Shown one piece after another: positions 16,716-26,889 of a stretch of DNA of 64,000 nt. This stretch comes from Bacillota bacterium (lineage in GTDB: Bacteria; Bacillota; TC1), in contig JAGXHY010000031.1 in assembly GCA_024635925.1 (NCBI GenBank), positions 1-64,000 of the forward strand. The letters are read 5' to 3'. The translations under genes and the position numbers were made by a program. The notes under the pieces are model-generated. The model was given only the letters and a program-made list of their open reading frames with translations, was not told the DNA's origin and did no database searches. How positions within the stretch are numbered: the stretch's first letter is position 1; each line of letters opens with the position of its first letter.

Positions 16716-17224
16716 TGAACTATCTATATAAGGGTTGGTTAAAATTATATAAGAAGGAATATAAAGGTAGGAATTTTGAAATTCTAGAAGTTAAGGATGC
16801 TGTAGGAGTTTTAGTGGAAGATAAGAATGGAAAATTCCTTTTAGTTAGACAGTTTAGAGTTCCACTAGATAAAGATTCTCTTGAAATACCTGCAGGTTGT
16901 CTTGATAAAGATGGTCTTACTCCTGAAGAAATTATGGTTGAGGAGTTGGAAGAAGAAGCTGATCTCAATGTTAAGGTTGAAAATTTAAAATTATTAATTG
17001 ATTTCTGCCCAAATATAGGTATTAGTAAGAGTAATTATAAACTATATTACTGCAAATATGACAGTATAGGTGTAAATAAAGCCATTGATGAAGAAGATGT
17101 TTTTGAAACTTTATGGCTAACTCCTGAAGAATATCTAGAAAAAATAGAAAAGGGAGAAATAGTTGATGTGAAGAGTCAACTGGCCTACTATATGATAATG
17201 AATAAAAAAATGACTCAGTTTTAA
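16715..17224 (+). CDS. Nudix hydrolase, ADP-sugar type, with altered Nudix box
   Basis: A 169-residue Nudix-fold protein resembling ADP-ribose pyrophosphatases (KDAVGVLVEDKNGKFLLVRQ, then SLEIPAGCLDKDG). In the Nudix box the metal-binding EELEEE segment is present, but the usual Arg before it is Glu, the usual Gly after it is Asp, and the early Glu after the GD/GE turn is Leu. Activity may be reduced or redirected. The ATG at 16715 overlaps the HAD stop codon, with GGAGG 7 bp upstream. The last codons overlap the rpsI terminator hairpin of the opposite strand. Confidence 0.8.
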   Translation: MNYLYKGWLKLYKKEYKGRNFEILEVKDAVGVLVEDKNGKFLLVRQFRVPLDKDSLEIPAGCLDKDGLTPEEIMVEELEEEADLNVKVENLKLLIDFCPNIGISKSNYKLYYCKYDSIGVNKAIDEEDVFETLWLTPEEYLEKIEKGEIVDVKSQLAYYMIMNKKMTQF

Positions 17225-17237
17225 TAACTGAGTCATT
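17203..17237 (-). terminator. rplM-rpsI terminator, inside the end of the Nudix gene
   Basis: The stem AATGACTCAGTT pairs with its complement around a 4-nt loop. On the minus strand it is followed by TTTTTTT (17203-17210), making it the terminator of rplM-rpsI. The plus-strand tail is weak. It overlaps the last residues and the stop codon of the Nudix gene. Confidence 0.8.
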
Positions 17238-17259
17238 TCCATTATATATGCATATATAA

Positions 17260-17652
17260 TTATCTTTTTGAAAACTGTGAAGCTTTTCTGGCTTTTTTCA
17301 AACCATATTTTCTTCTTTCTTTCATTCTTGGATCTCTTGTTAAGAAACCTTCTCTTTTTAAAGCAGGTCTTAATGTTCCATCTGCTTCAAGTAAAGCTCT
17401 TGAAATACCATGACGAATTGCTCCGGCTTGTCCAGATACTCCACCACCAGTTACTTTAGCAATAACATCATATTTAGTTAAATTTTCTGTCACAACCAAA
17501 GGTTGCTTAACTATCATAACTAAAATATCTTGACTTAAGTATTCTTTAACTTCTCTATTATTTACTGTAATCTCACCTTTACCAGGTTTGAGGTAAACTC
17601 TAGCAATAGCATTCTTTCTTCTACCAGTTCCATAAAATTGTATATCAGCCAT
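17260..17652 (-). CDS. rpsI: 30S ribosomal protein S9
   Basis: A 130-residue S9 with the standard start [20 protein letters not shown] and the C-terminal tail [21 protein letters not shown], whose last Arg reaches the P-site tRNA. Length and motifs are typical. It follows rplM by 11 bp, the usual pairing in bacteria, and ends at the hairpin inside the convergent Nudix gene. Confidence 0.98.
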   Translation of the reverse strand: MADIQFYGTGRRKNAIARVYLKPGKGEITVNNREVKEYLSQDILVMIVKQPLVVTENLTKYDVIAKVTGGGVSGQAGAIRHGISRALLEADGTLRPALKREGFLTRDPRMKERRKYGLKKARKASQFSKR

Positions 17653-17663
17653 CGTATTCCTCC

Positions 17664-18098
17664 TTATCCTTTAATTTCTAAAACTTCTGGTTTTTGTGCT
17701 TGGTGTGGATGTTCACTACCAGCATAAACATGAAGTTTGTCTAATATTTGTCTTCCCAAAACATTATGAGGGATCATGCCTTTAACAGCAATTTGAATAA
17801 TTCTGTCAGGATGTTTTTCCATCATAGTCTTGTATGGGATTTTTTTCATATTTCCAACATAACCAGTATATCTATAATACATTTTTTGTGATTCTTTTTT
17901 ACCAGTTAATTTAACCTTGTCTGCATTTACTACTATTACAAAGTCTCCTGAATCTAAGTGTGGTGTATATGTCGGTTTATGTTTTCCTCTTAGGACAGTA
18001 GCAACTTCTGTAGCTAGGCGTCCAAGAGTTTGTCCTTCTGCATCTACAACATACCATTTTCTTTCAATAGTACTAGGTGTAGCCATATATGTTTTCAT
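17664..18098 (-). CDS. rplM: 50S ribosomal protein L13
   Basis: A 144-residue L13 ([53 protein letters not shown]). It is a large-subunit assembly protein. The ATG has an AGGAGGA ribosome binding site. Transcription begins about 100 bp upstream from a consensus promoter. The untranslated leader could hold an autoregulatory L13-type structure, as known in Bacilli, but I could not confirm its fold. Confidence 0.98.
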   Translation of the reverse strand: MKTYMATPSTIERKWYVVDAEGQTLGRLATEVATVLRGKHKPTYTPHLDSGDFVIVVNADKVKLTGKKESQKMYYRYTGYVGNMKKIPYKTMMEKHPDRIIQIAVKGMIPHNVLGRQILDKLHVYAGSEHPHQAQKPEVLEIKG

Positions 18099-18206
18099 AG
18101 GAATCCTCCTCTTTACTTTTTATTAATTTTTCTAAAAATTTAACTCTCTATGACCATCTTAAAAGCTGGGCTCTTGCTAAAAAAACATTCATAAAACTCA
18201 ACACTC

Positions 18207-18235
18207 ATTATATATAATTTCAGTCAAAGTGTCAA
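18207..18235 (-). promoter_or_regulatory. Consensus sigma-A promoter for rplM-rpsI
   Basis: TTGACA (complement of 18230-18235), a 17-bp spacer and TATAAT (complement of 18207-18212) form a perfect match to consensus. The predicted start near 18200 gives a leader of about 100 nt before rplM. Confidence 0.9.
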
Positions 18236-18337
18236 TATATTTTGAGAAATATAGAAAATTAATAGAAATACATGCTTTTTTATGTTAATATTTTACTTAG
18301 GAATTAATATTCTGAATATATGTGGAGTTATGAAAAA

Positions 18338-18868
18338 ATGAAAAACAAAGAAAAAATCGAAATCCTATTTAAAGATATCCTCGAAAACTTGGAAGATAGT
18401 TCTGGAGGTAATGTCTTTGATGAATCAATGTCTGATACGCCAGCTAGAGTAGCAAAAATGTGGGGTGATGAACTACTTAAAGGTTATCTTATACAACCAC
18501 AAGACATGATTAAGTTATTTCCCAACTCATCAAAAAATCCAGAAGAAATAGAAATTAATAATATTTCTTTTTATAGTATGTGTGAACATCATATGATGCC
18601 TTTTTTTGGGAAGATTGCAATAAAATATGTTCCTGGTGACTTTGTGTTAGGATTAAGTAAAATACCAAGATTAGTAGAAGTTTATGCTAGAAGATTTCAG
18701 CTACAAGAGCGTTTAGGTCAACAAATAGCTGATGCTATAATAAGGTATGGTAAAGCAAGGTCAGTAGAGGTTATAATAGAAGCAGAGCATACATGTATGA
18801 CAGCACGAGGTATACAAGCAATCGATAGTATTACTAGAACAAAATCAACTGCTTACGAGAGTAAGTAG
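18338..18868 (+). CDS. folE: GTP cyclohydrolase I
   Basis: A 176-residue GTP cyclohydrolase IA, which converts GTP to dihydroneopterin triphosphate, the first step of tetrahydrofolate (and often queuosine) synthesis. Motifs include SDTPARVAKMWGDELL, FYSMCEHHMMPFFGKIAIKY with zinc Cys and His residues, GLSKIPRLVEVYARRFQLQE and AEHTCMTARGI with the second zinc Cys. The ATG at 18338 is preferred because TGGAG lies 10 bp upstream; an in-frame ATG at 18320 precedes that site. No other folate genes adjoin, though fhs nearby uses the end product. Confidence 0.96.
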   Translation: MKNKEKIEILFKDILENLEDSSGGNVFDESMSDTPARVAKMWGDELLKGYLIQPQDMIKLFPNSSKNPEEIEINNISFYSMCEHHMMPFFGKIAIKYVPGDFVLGLSKIPRLVEVYARRFQLQERLGQQIADAIIRYGKARSVEVIIEAEHTCMTARGIQAIDSITRTKSTAYESK

Positions 18869-18893
18869 CAATACTATCTAACAGGAGGTTTTA

Positions 18894-19652
18894 ATGGTAG
18901 CTAAATTTAATAGAAGTGAAATACATAGCCAATATAAGAAAAGACTTAAAAAAAATTTACTCTTTATAATTATTATTACTTTTATTATTGGTACTACAAT
19001 ATTTCTAGCAAGCAGACCAAAAATTAATAATTGGATAATAACATCAGTACCAGAAAACAAGGAAACTTTAGAAGGTATAGATGTATCAAATCACCAGGGT
19101 AAAATAATTTGGACAGATATTGATCAAAGAATCGTTAACTTTGCCTTTATTAAAGCAACTGAAGGAACAACTTTTACAGATAAGAGTTTTGCTAAAAACT
19201 GGAAAGCTTCTCAAGATGCTGGTTTTTTAGTAGGCGCTTATCACTATTTCAACATTGTTAGCGATGGGCAAAAACAAGCAGAACACTTCATAAGTGTTGT
19301 TCCAAAGGAAATAAATACCTTACCACCAGTAATTGATATTGAAGAAGTAGGGGAAAATCAAGCGAAATTAATTATAGAATTAAAGAAATATGCAAAAACC
19401 ATAGAAGACCATTATGGTATTAAACCAATCTTTTATGTAAATAAGCAAACTTATGAACTTTATATTAGAGATCATTTTACAGATTATTTGATTTGGTTTG
19501 CAGTATATAATCCCCAACCACCAAGCATTGACTGGACATTTTGGCAATATACAGATAATGGCAGTTCTCTAGGTATTAAGGGTCCAGTAGACTTTAATAA
19601 ATTTAGAGGTAATAAAGAGGATATAATGTTAATTGTAAATCATGAAAAATAA
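18894..19652 (+). CDS. GH25 family lysozyme, membrane anchored
   Basis: A 252-residue protein. A basic N-terminus and one membrane helix (about residues 23-40) act as signal anchor, and residues 57-250 form a glycoside hydrolase family 25 (Chalaropsis-type) muramidase domain. Domain motifs are GIDVSNHQGKIIW, FAFIKATEGTTF, GAYHYF, and the catalytic DIE in PVIDIEEVGE. It cleaves the MurNAc-GlcNAc bond of peptidoglycan outside the membrane, probably in wall turnover. No choline- or SH3-type binding repeat is attached. AGGAGG lies 6 bp before the ATG. The gene ends at a bidirectional terminator. Confidence 0.9.
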   Translation: MVAKFNRSEIHSQYKKRLKKNLLFIIIITFIIGTTIFLASRPKINNWIITSVPENKETLEGIDVSNHQGKIIWTDIDQRIVNFAFIKATEGTTFTDKSFAKNWKASQDAGFLVGAYHYFNIVSDGQKQAEHFISVVPKEINTLPPVIDIEEVGENQAKLIIELKKYAKTIEDHYGIKPIFYVNKQTYELYIRDHFTDYLIWFAVYNPQPPSIDWTFWQYTDNGSSLGIKGPVDFNKFRGNKEDIMLIVNHEK

Positions 19653-19684
19653 AAAAGAATAAATATATACATAAATAATAAATA

Positions 19685-19720
19685 AAAATAGCGATACTTA
19701 AAAGTATCGCTATTTTTTTA
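19685..19720. terminator. Bidirectional terminator between GH25 gene and fhs
   Basis: AAAATAGCGATACTT pairs across a 2-4-nt loop with AAGTATCGCTATTTT and has A-rich and T-rich flanks, so it can end both convergent transcripts. Confidence 0.85.
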
Positions 19721-19745
19721 TCTATAATTATCTATAAATAATGTC

Positions 19746-21422
19746 CTAGAACAAGCCTGTGATAACACCGTCATCGTCGATGTCCATATTACAAGCTGAA
19801 GGAACTTTAGGAAGACCAGGCATAGTCATAATATTACCTGTTAAACAAACTAGGAAACCAGCACCAGCTGATAATCTAATTTCTGAAATAGTAATATCAA
19901 ATCCAGTAGGACGTCCTAATTTAGTTGGATCATCTGTAAACGAATATTGAGTTTTAGCCATACAGATTGGAAGTTCTCCATATCCAAGATCATTTAATTG
20001 TTTAATAGTTTTTTCTACAGCAGATGTAAAGTTAACTGCATCAGCGCCATAAATTTCTTGTGCGATCTTAGTAATTTTTTCCTTAATAGGTAGTTTAGTA
20101 TCATATAGTACTTTGAAGTTAGATTTTTTAGTTTCGATAGTTTTAACAACTTTCTCTGCCAAGTCTCTTCCACCTTCTCCGCCTTTAGCCCAAACTTCTG
20201 ATAATGAAACTTCAACACCTAATTTATTACAATTAGACTCTACTAAATCTAGTTCAGCTTTAGTGTCAGTTGGGAATGCATTAATGGCTACCACAACTGG
20301 AACACCAAATTTTCCAACATTTTCAATATGCTTTTCTAAGTTAGCAAAACCTTTTGAAACTGCATCAAGATTCTCTGCACCTAAATCAGCCTTAGCTACA
20401 CCACCATGCATTTTAAGAGCACGAACTGTAGCAACTAAAACCGTTACAGCAGGTTTTAAACCAGCAAATCTACATTTTAAATCGAAGAACTTCTCAGCTC
20501 CTAAGTCAGCACCAAAGCCAGCCTCAGTTACTGTGTAATCAGCTAATTTCATAGCAGTTTTAGTAGCATTAACACTATTACAACCGTGAGCAATATTAGC
20601 AAAAGGTCCTCCATGTATAAAAGCAGGAGTATTTTCTAATGTTTGAACAAGGTTTGGTTTAATAGCATCCTTCATTAGAAGAGCCATAGCACCTTGAGCT
20701 TTTAAATCAGCTGCTGTTACAGGTTTTTTATCATAAGTATAACCAATAACTATTCTAGAAAAACGCTCTTTCATGTCCATTAAATCATCAGCTAGGCATA
20801 AAATAGCCATAACTTCTGAAGCAACAGTAATATCAAAACCATTTTCACGAGGAACTCCATTAGGTTTTCCACCTAAACCAATAACAATATTTCTTAGAGC
20901 TCTGTCATTTAAGTCAATAACACGACGGAAAACAATTGTTCTTGGATCGATGTTTAATAGGTTACCTTGTTGTATACTATTATCAATCATTGCAGACAAT
21001 AAGTTGTGTGCATAAGTGATAGCATGTAAGTCACCAGTAAAGTGTAGGTTTATCTCATCCATAGGAACTACTTGTGCATATCCTCCACCTGCAGCTCCAC
21101 CTTTAACACCAAAGCTTGGTCCAAGAGATGGTTCTCTTAAACAAACCATAGCTTTTTTCCCAATTTTAGATAGACCATCAGCTAAACCAACAGAAGTAGT
21201 TGTTTTACCTTCACCAGCTGGTGTTGGGCTAATAGCAGTTACAAGAATTAGATTACCCTCTTTTTCTTTTCTTAATCTTTTAACTGTTTCCATAGAGATT
21301 TTAGCCTTATATTTACCATAAAACTCTAAATCTTCATCGCTAAGGCCTAATTTCTTAGCTACATTAATTATAGGATTTTGTTCCGCTTCTTGAGCGATTT
21401 CAATGTCACTTTTAAAACTCAT
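19746..21422 (-). CDS. fhs: Formate-tetrahydrofolate ligase
   Basis: A 558-residue enzyme that makes 10-formyl-THF from formate, THF and ATP. The P-loop-like [18 protein letters not shown] lies near residue 66. [20 protein letters not shown] and [14 protein letters not shown]-like C-terminal sequence are family hallmarks. In anaerobes it serves the methyl branch of one-carbon metabolism and purine/fMet formyl supply. I see no other Wood-Ljungdahl gene in the window, so an acetogenic role cannot be claimed. It is monocistronic or follows ndk by a 23-bp gap. Confidence 0.97.
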   Translation of the reverse strand: MSFKSDIEIAQEAEQNPIINVAKKLGLSDEDLEFYGKYKAKISMETVKRLRKEKEGNLILVTAISPTPAGEGKTTTSVGLADGLSKIGKKAMVCLREPSLGPSFGVKGGAAGGGYAQVVPMDEINLHFTGDLHAITYAHNLLSAMIDNSIQQGNLLNIDPRTIVFRRVIDLNDRALRNIVIGLGGKPNGVPRENGFDITVASEVMAILCLADDLMDMKERFSRIVIGYTYDKKPVTAADLKAQGAMALLMKDAIKPNLVQTLENTPAFIHGGPFANIAHGCNSVNATKTAMKLADYTVTEAGFGADLGAEKFFDLKCRFAGLKPAVTVLVATVRALKMHGGVAKADLGAENLDAVSKGFANLEKHIENVGKFGVPVVVAINAFPTDTKAELDLVESNCNKLGVEVSLSEVWAKGGEGGRDLAEKVVKTIETKKSNFKVLYDTKLPIKEKITKIAQEIYGADAVNFTSAVEKTIKQLNDLGYGELPICMAKTQYSFTDDPTKLGRPTGFDITISEIRLSAGAGFLVCLTGNIMTMPGLPKVPSACNMDIDDDGVITGLF

Positions 21423-21445
21423 TTTGTACTCTCCTTTATATTATA

Positions 21446-21865
21446 TTAATTATGAACGATTTCATCATCACTGAAATAGAGACCAATTTCTCTTTCAGCA
21501 TTTTCTAAAGAATCAGACGCGTGTATTAAGTTTTTAGTCATATTAACGGCTAAATCCCCTCTTATACTACCCATTTCTGCCTTCTCTGGGTCTGTAGCTC
21601 CATTTAACTTACGAATCCCTGAAATCACGTTATCTCCTCCAATAACCATGTGAACAACAGGTCCAGATGTTAAATATTCAACTAAAGACGGAAAATATGG
21701 TCTTTCTAAATGCTCATAATAGTGTTTATCTAATTGATCTTTAGTCAAATTTTGAATTTTAAGAGCCAATACTTTATAACCCTTTTTTTCAATACGACTA
21801 AGCACTTCACCTAGTAAACCTCTTTTTAATCCATCAGATTTCAACATTACAAATGTTTTTTCCAT
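21446..21865 (-). CDS. ndk: Nucleoside diphosphate kinase
   Basis: A 139-residue NDP kinase. KTFVMLKSDGLKRGLLGEVL opens the fold; KNLIHASDSLENAEREIGLYF contains the catalytic histidine that carries the phosphate. It balances NTP pools with ATP as donor. The C-terminus ends at FSDDEIVHN, the normal length. Placed between ftsH and fhs with short gaps and the same direction, consistent with an operon. Confidence 0.97.
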   Translation of the reverse strand: MEKTFVMLKSDGLKRGLLGEVLSRIEKKGYKVLALKIQNLTKDQLDKHYYEHLERPYFPSLVEYLTSGPVVHMVIGGDNVISGIRKLNGATDPEKAEMGSIRGDLAVNMTKNLIHASDSLENAEREIGLYFSDDEIVHN

Positions 21866-21887
21866 GCTATCTCCCTTTCTTAAAAGT

Positions 21888-23699
21888 TTATTCCATCAAA
21901 GCCTCAAATTCCTCTCTGCTCAATACTTCCTGCTCCATTAATTTTTCGGCTACCTTGGTTAATTTATCTCTATGAGCCATTAATATGCTCTTAGTTTTCT
22001 CATAACACATATCCATATATCTTTTAGATGTATTATCAATTTTAGCTGCTATTTCTTCAGAATAGTTTTTCTCTTTAACAAAATCTCTACCAAGAAAAAC
22101 CTCACCTGACTTATGTCCATAAGTCAAAGCTCCTAATTCTTCAGTCATACCATAAACAGTAATCATATGTCTAATTATAGAAGATGCTCTTTCTAAATCA
22201 TTTGAAGCACCTGTGCTTATATCCTTAAGTTCTAACTCTTCTGATATTCTACCACCTAATAGCACGCATACACTATCAAGCATATCCTTTTTCGTTATAT
22301 AATTCTTATCCTCATCTGGTAGAGAAATGGTATAACCACCCGCTAATCCTCTAGGAATAATTGATATCTTGTGTACTGGATCTGTGCTTTCTAAATAGTA
22401 ACTAGTTACTGCATGACCAGTTTCATGAAAAGCAACAAGTTTTCTTTCCTTGTCATTCATCACTTTACTTTTCTTTTCAGGTCCTGCAATTTCTCTTTCT
22501 ATAGCTTGCTCAACGCTTTGCATTGATACTTTTGCTTCATTTTTTCTAACTGCTAACAAAGCAGCTTCATTAATTAAATTGGCTAAATCAGCACCATTAA
22601 ATCCTGGTGTTCTCTTTGCTATAATACTTAAATCCACATCATCTGCTAATGGTTTATTATGACTGTGAATTTTCAATATTTCTTCTCTTCCTTTAACATC
22701 AGGTGGAGAAATAAAAATTTGCCTATCAAATCTACCTGGTCTTAAGAGAGCTCCATCAAGTACATCGGGTCTGTTAGTTGCTGCCATAACTATTACAGCT
22801 TCATTAGCTTCAAAACCATCCATCTCTACTAGAAGTTGATTTAATGTTTGTTCTCTTTCATCATTTCCCCCACCAACACCTGCGCCTCTTTGACGACCTA
22901 CAGCATCGATTTCATCTATAAATACAATACATGGTGAGGTTTTCTTAGCTCTATCAAATAAATCTCTTACTCTAGAAGCACCAACACCTACATAAAGTTC
23001 TACAAATTCTGAACCACTTATTGAATAAAATGGTACATTAGCTTCACCTGCAACTGCTCTAGCAACTAAAGTCTTACCAGTACCTGGTGAACCTGACAAT
23101 AAAACTCCTCTAGGAATTTTTGCACCAAATTTTGTAAATCTTTCTGGTTTTTTCAAGAATTCTATAATCTCTTGTAGTTCTTCTTTTACTTCATCAATAC
23201 CTGCTACATCTTTAAATGTAGTCTTATTTACAGCCTCAGCATTAGAAAGTTTTGCTTTACTCTTGCCAAATTGCATAGCTCCACCAGCACCACCACTGTT
23301 TTTATTAAATATCATAAATAGAAAGAATACAAAAACTCCTCCAATTAATACTATGTTTATTATATCAAATGCATTAACACTACTATTAGAAGTAGTAGTC
23401 AAAGATATGTTGTTATTTTTTGCAACTTGATTAATAGAATCATTGATAAGATTAACATTATCTTCAAATATATACTTTTTTGAAGAATCCTTATTTGACT
23501 CCCAAGTAACAACAACTTTACTATTATCGATTACAGCTACCTCAGCAGAATCAATTTCGCCTCTATCCGCCATCTGACTAAATTCTAGAAAACTACTTCT
23601 AATTTCTTCTTTATTATCCCCATCGTAAAAAACAAAGGAAAACATAATTAATCCAGCAATCATAAAACCTATAATTAGTCTCTTAATATTCTCTTTCAA
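21888..23699 (-). CDS. ftsH: ATP-dependent zinc metalloprotease FtsH
   Basis: A 603-residue membrane protease. Two membrane helices (about 8-25 and 112-133) flank an extracytoplasmic domain. The AAA module has Walker [19 protein letters not shown], Walker [19 protein letters not shown], and the second region of homology [20 protein letters not shown]. The M41 protease domain has HETGHAV, a variant of the usual HEAGH, with the zinc His pair and Glu intact. It degrades unstable membrane and cytosolic proteins. Its position after tilS is the standard Firmicute order, but hpt, which normally lies between them, is absent. Confidence 0.97.
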   Translation of the reverse strand: MKENIKRLIIGFMIAGLIMFSFVFYDGDNKEEIRSSFLEFSQMADRGEIDSAEVAVIDNSKVVVTWESNKDSSKKYIFEDNVNLINDSINQVAKNNNISLTTTSNSSVNAFDIINIVLIGGVFVFFLFMIFNKNSGGAGGAMQFGKSKAKLSNAEAVNKTTFKDVAGIDEVKEELQEIIEFLKKPERFTKFGAKIPRGVLLSGSPGTGKTLVARAVAGEANVPFYSISGSEFVELYVGVGASRVRDLFDRAKKTSPCIVFIDEIDAVGRQRGAGVGGGNDEREQTLNQLLVEMDGFEANEAVIVMAATNRPDVLDGALLRPGRFDRQIFISPPDVKGREEILKIHSHNKPLADDVDLSIIAKRTPGFNGADLANLINEAALLAVRKNEAKVSMQSVEQAIEREIAGPEKKSKVMNDKERKLVAFHETGHAVTSYYLESTDPVHKISIIPRGLAGGYTISLPDEDKNYITKKDMLDSVCVLLGGRISEELELKDISTGASNDLERASSIIRHMITVYGMTEELGALTYGHKSGEVFLGRDFVKEKNYSEEIAAKIDNTSKRYMDMCYEKTKSILMAHRDKLTKVAEKLMEQEVLSREEFEALME

Positions 23700-23769
23700 A
23701 TCCTTATCTCCTTTTCATCGCATAAAACTGCATATATAATTTTACCATATCTACAATTTCAATACAATT

Positions 23770-25137
23770 TTATCTGTATGAAATATTTAAGATAGTTAAA
23801 GTATTCTCATTTATTTTGGCCAATTCACTTACTCCTATTTCAGGAATGAACAATAAATCTCCATTATTACTAAATATTAAAGGTATTTTATCCCTAATTT
23901 CTCTATCAATTTTCTTTTCAATAAATAATTTTTTCAACTTTCTATCAAAATTATCTCCCATAATAAAGAAACTATCACCAGCTTTTCTATTTCTTACTAA
24001 AAGTGGCCAATGTAACTTATCAAAATCAAGATAACCTTCACAAGACCCTCTGTTAGTATATATATCTTTATCTAGCTTTTCTGTTATAATCTCTAATTTT
24101 AAAACTTTATCAGCTATTTTATATTTTCCTGGTTTATCTATTAGGATCTCAAAATCTTGGCCTTTAGTAAAGTTACCTCTATTATCTAAGATGATTTCAT
24201 TATTTTTTATATATAAAGTAATATTATTTGGTAGTCCCAATTTTTTCTTAGATTTCTTTTTAAGATAGTTGTCAATTTCTAGGACATACTTGTATTCTAA
24301 GTATGTCTGGCTTAGTTCTTTATAAGCTCTAATTATTAATCTTCTTCTAATAGCAAGATGTAATTCTAATATTTTCTTATCAAGTATCATATATTGATTT
24401 TTTAAACATACAAAATTATTGAAATATTTATCTACTTCAGACTGAATAAAGTTATCATCTTCACCAATTATTTCACCCATTTTTACTAAATTATTCTCTA
24501 TTTGCGGATTATATTCCTTTAATTTCGGTAAAAGTTTCAATCTGATCTTGTTTCTGGTATGTTTAGTCTCTAAATTACTTTTATCCGTTCTATATTCAAT
24601 TTGTATTTCTTCTATTTTTCTTTCAATGTCTTCTCTTGTGATATTTAATAAAGGTCTAACAATATCATCCTTATCAAAAAACATACCTCTTAGCCCTTCT
24701 GCTCCAGTCCCTCTTATTATATGCATAAGAATAGTTTCTGCTTGGTCTTTATGATGATGGGCTAATGCTATTTTATTAAAGCCATTTATTTTTTTAATAT
24801 TATTCAAATACTCATATCTTAATTTCCTAGCACCTTCTTCAATAGACCATTTATTTTTTTTAGATATTGTTTTAACATCAATTTTAATTGTATGAAAAGG
24901 TATTGACCAGCCTTTGGCAAGTCCTTTGACAAATTCTTGGTCTTTGTCACTGTCCTTATCTCTTAACATATGATTAATATGTGCCACTTCTAATTCTATA
25001 TCAAGTTCTTTATTGTATTTATGAAGTAGGTATAGCAAAATAACAGAATCCATCCCTCCAGAAACGGCTACAAGTATTTTGTTTCCAGGTTGAATATCTG
25101 TTTTTTCTTTTATATTTTCTAAAAATATATTTTCCAT
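23770..25137 (-). CDS. tilS: tRNA(Ile)-lysidine synthetase
   Basis: A 455-residue ATPase with the PP-loop VAVSGGMDSVILLYLLHKY and the following AHINHMLRDKDSDKDQEF and LAHHHKDQAETILMHIIRGTG segments. TilS and TilS C-terminal domains occupy residues 200-455. It modifies C34 of the CAU-anticodon tRNA-Ile to lysidine so that it reads AUA, which is essential. It precedes ftsH by 70 bp on the same strand. Length matches the family. Confidence 0.95.
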   Translation of the reverse strand: MENIFLENIKEKTDIQPGNKILVAVSGGMDSVILLYLLHKYNKELDIELEVAHINHMLRDKDSDKDQEFVKGLAKGWSIPFHTIKIDVKTISKKNKWSIEEGARKLRYEYLNNIKKINGFNKIALAHHHKDQAETILMHIIRGTGAEGLRGMFFDKDDIVRPLLNITREDIERKIEEIQIEYRTDKSNLETKHTRNKIRLKLLPKLKEYNPQIENNLVKMGEIIGEDDNFIQSEVDKYFNNFVCLKNQYMILDKKILELHLAIRRRLIIRAYKELSQTYLEYKYVLEIDNYLKKKSKKKLGLPNNITLYIKNNEIILDNRGNFTKGQDFEILIDKPGKYKIADKVLKLEIITEKLDKDIYTNRGSCEGYLDFDKLHWPLLVRNRKAGDSFFIMGDNFDRKLKKLFIEKKIDREIRDKIPLIFSNNGDLLFIPEIGVSELAKINENTLTILNISYR

Positions 25138-25203
25138 TTAACTCACTCTTTCATAAACATACACGTTAATTATAACATAAAGGTTAGCATAAATAATTAA
25201 TAT

Positions 25204-25244
25204 TAAAAAAGTACACCTCCAAAATTAATTGGAAGTGCACTTAA
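25204..25244 (-). terminator. Terminator after the APC permease gene
   Basis: AAGTGCACTTCCAA pairs with TTGGAGGTGTACTT around a short AT loop, and the minus strand continues TTTTTT. It separates the permease gene from tilS. Confidence 0.85.
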
Positions 25245-25262
25245 TATTAAATAGTTAAATTG

Positions 25263-26642
25263 TTATTTAATAACTGATTTTCCTTTATTACCTTTTAAAA
25301 ATACACCAATTATCATAATTGTTCCAAAAATAACTAGGTAGCCGAAAACTTTTTCTACACCATGTGAGAAAAATGCTGCTACTACCATGAAGATAGATCC
25401 AATAATTGCAATTGATGGTACAATAAAACGCTTCCAATTTGAAAGTTCTTTTTCTTTTACCATCATTCCTAAAAATATTGGTATGTAAATTGCATAAATG
25501 GTTACAATTGGTATTTCTGAAGAGTCAAAATTAAAATTCAAAATACCTAATGTTCCAAACCATGGTGCTGTAAGATTTGCTCCATAGAAGTATACTAACC
25601 AAACAGCGCTAAGTAGTAAGCCAAAAATTGCTGAGTTATTTGGTATATTAGTATATGTGTCAATTTCTGTCATTACTCTTACTTTTGGTCCTTCATCTCT
25701 AACTGCAATTGAATACAATCCTCTTACACAACCTAGCATTAGTCCATTTAAGGTTCCTAGGCATGAAATAATGATGAAGACAAATAATAAGGTGCCTCCA
25801 ACACTAGAAAAGATAGTTGCAAAGGCGATCTTAGCCGCTTCTTGTCCACCAGCCATCATTACTTCATTGGTAACTGCTCCTGCAAGACCAACATAATATA
25901 GAATATATACAGCTATAATAATAAATGATCCTATTACTAAAGCTTTTGGTAGATTTTTCTTAGCATCTCTTAATTCTGCATTAATACTTGTTGCAATAAT
26001 CCAACCTTCATAAGCGAAAGCTGTAGCTACAACAGCTGTAAAAATAGCAGTCCATGGATTTACATCTGTAACTACTGTTGTAAAGTTTGTTACTGTCATT
26101 CCATTTGTTAAGCCAACTATTGTTCCAACTACGGCCATTAAAATTAAAGGTATTAACTTTATAACTGTGGTTGATACTTGAAATTTCCCAGCTAATACTG
26201 GAGAAAGAGCATTCAATGCATAACTTCCTACTAGATAGAAACCTGCAAGTACCATTACTTCTGGGCCAACAATATCCCATCCAAGTAATACACCAGTAAA
26301 TCTAGCTGATACCCAAGCTAATACTGAAGTTAGCGTAGGATAATAAATAAGTGCCATAAACCAACCAACATAATAGGCATATGTCCTTCCTAAAGTTGCT
26401 TCAGCGTAGTCAACTACTCCATTTACATATACATATCTAGTTGCCATAATTGCAAAAGTATATGCACAAGCTACCATTATTACACCACCGATAATCCATC
26501 CTAAAATACCAAGTGATAAATTTCCTCCAGTAGCCACTAATATTTTCTCAGCTTTGAAGAAAACACCACTACCAATTACGATACCAACAACCATTGCAAT
26601 TGCCGTTATCAGACCGTATTTTTTTGTTAAACCTTGTTCCAT
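25263..26642 (-). CDS. APC-superfamily amino acid permease
   Basis: A 459-residue integral membrane protein with about 12 hydrophobic segments. The first contains the APC substrate-site signature GIVIGSGVFFKAEKIL, and a conserved FAYEGWIIATSINAELRDAK lies between helices 6 and 7. The family imports or exchanges amino acids or amines. Substrate cannot be told from sequence; the general look is LAT/YfnA-like. The ATG at 26642 is chosen for its AAGGGTG site 8 bp upstream; an upstream in-frame ATG at 26693 lacks one. It is monocistronic with its own promoter and terminator, consistent with individual regulation. Confidence 0.88.
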   Translation of the reverse strand: MEQGLTKKYGLITAIAMVVGIVIGSGVFFKAEKILVATGGNLSLGILGWIIGGVIMVACAYTFAIMATRYVYVNGVVDYAEATLGRTYAYYVGWFMALIYYPTLTSVLAWVSARFTGVLLGWDIVGPEVMVLAGFYLVGSYALNALSPVLAGKFQVSTTVIKLIPLILMAVVGTIVGLTNGMTVTNFTTVVTDVNPWTAIFTAVVATAFAYEGWIIATSINAELRDAKKNLPKALVIGSFIIIAVYILYYVGLAGAVTNEVMMAGGQEAAKIAFATIFSSVGGTLLFVFIIISCLGTLNGLMLGCVRGLYSIAVRDEGPKVRVMTEIDTYTNIPNNSAIFGLLLSAVWLVYFYGANLTAPWFGTLGILNFNFDSSEIPIVTIYAIYIPIFLGMMVKEKELSNWKRFIVPSIAIIGSIFMVVAAFFSHGVEKVFGYLVIFGTIMIIGVFLKGNKGKSVIK

Positions 26643-26796
26643 CTTTTTTTCACCCTTCTTAAATTTATTTAGTCTTCTGTTATTTATATTCATCTATGAA
26701 TCATTTGCTGTTAACAAAGTTTTTCAATGATGAAACTCAAAATTATGGTAAAGTTTATTTAATATAAGGTTTTCTGAAAAATGTACATTTTATATA

Positions 26797-26824
26797 ATTC
26801 TACCATATATAGTATTACTTGCAA
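26797..26824 (-). promoter_or_regulatory. Sigma-A-type promoter for the APC permease
   Basis: TTGCAA (26819-26824), a 16-bp spacer and TAGAAT (complement of 26797-26802) point toward the permease. The predicted untranslated leader is about 145 nt and AT-rich; I saw no riboswitch consensus in it. Confidence 0.6.
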
Positions 26825-26837
26825 TACTAAATTTACA

Positions 26838-26872
26838 TAAAAAAACAGACATACTTAAAATGTCTGTTTTTT
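26838..26872. terminator. Bidirectional terminator
   Basis: AAAAACAGACATA pairs with the complementary TATGTCTGTTTTT-like arm around a short loop (841-852 with 860-871 of this kb). It can end minus-strand transcription from ppa and the decayed ORF. Confidence 0.75.
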
Positions 26873-26889
26873 GCTAAGTATATCTGTCT

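Noticed and set aside
18099-18200. rplM leader considered as an L13 autoregulatory element
   Set aside because: I could not draw a convincing conserved secondary structure, so only the promoter is annotated.
20113-20538. Long plus-strand open frame (141 codons) opposite fhs
   Set aside because: It lies wholly antisense to the well-conserved formate-THF ligase, has no ribosome site and reads as reverse-frame protein rich in Ser/Pro/Thr.
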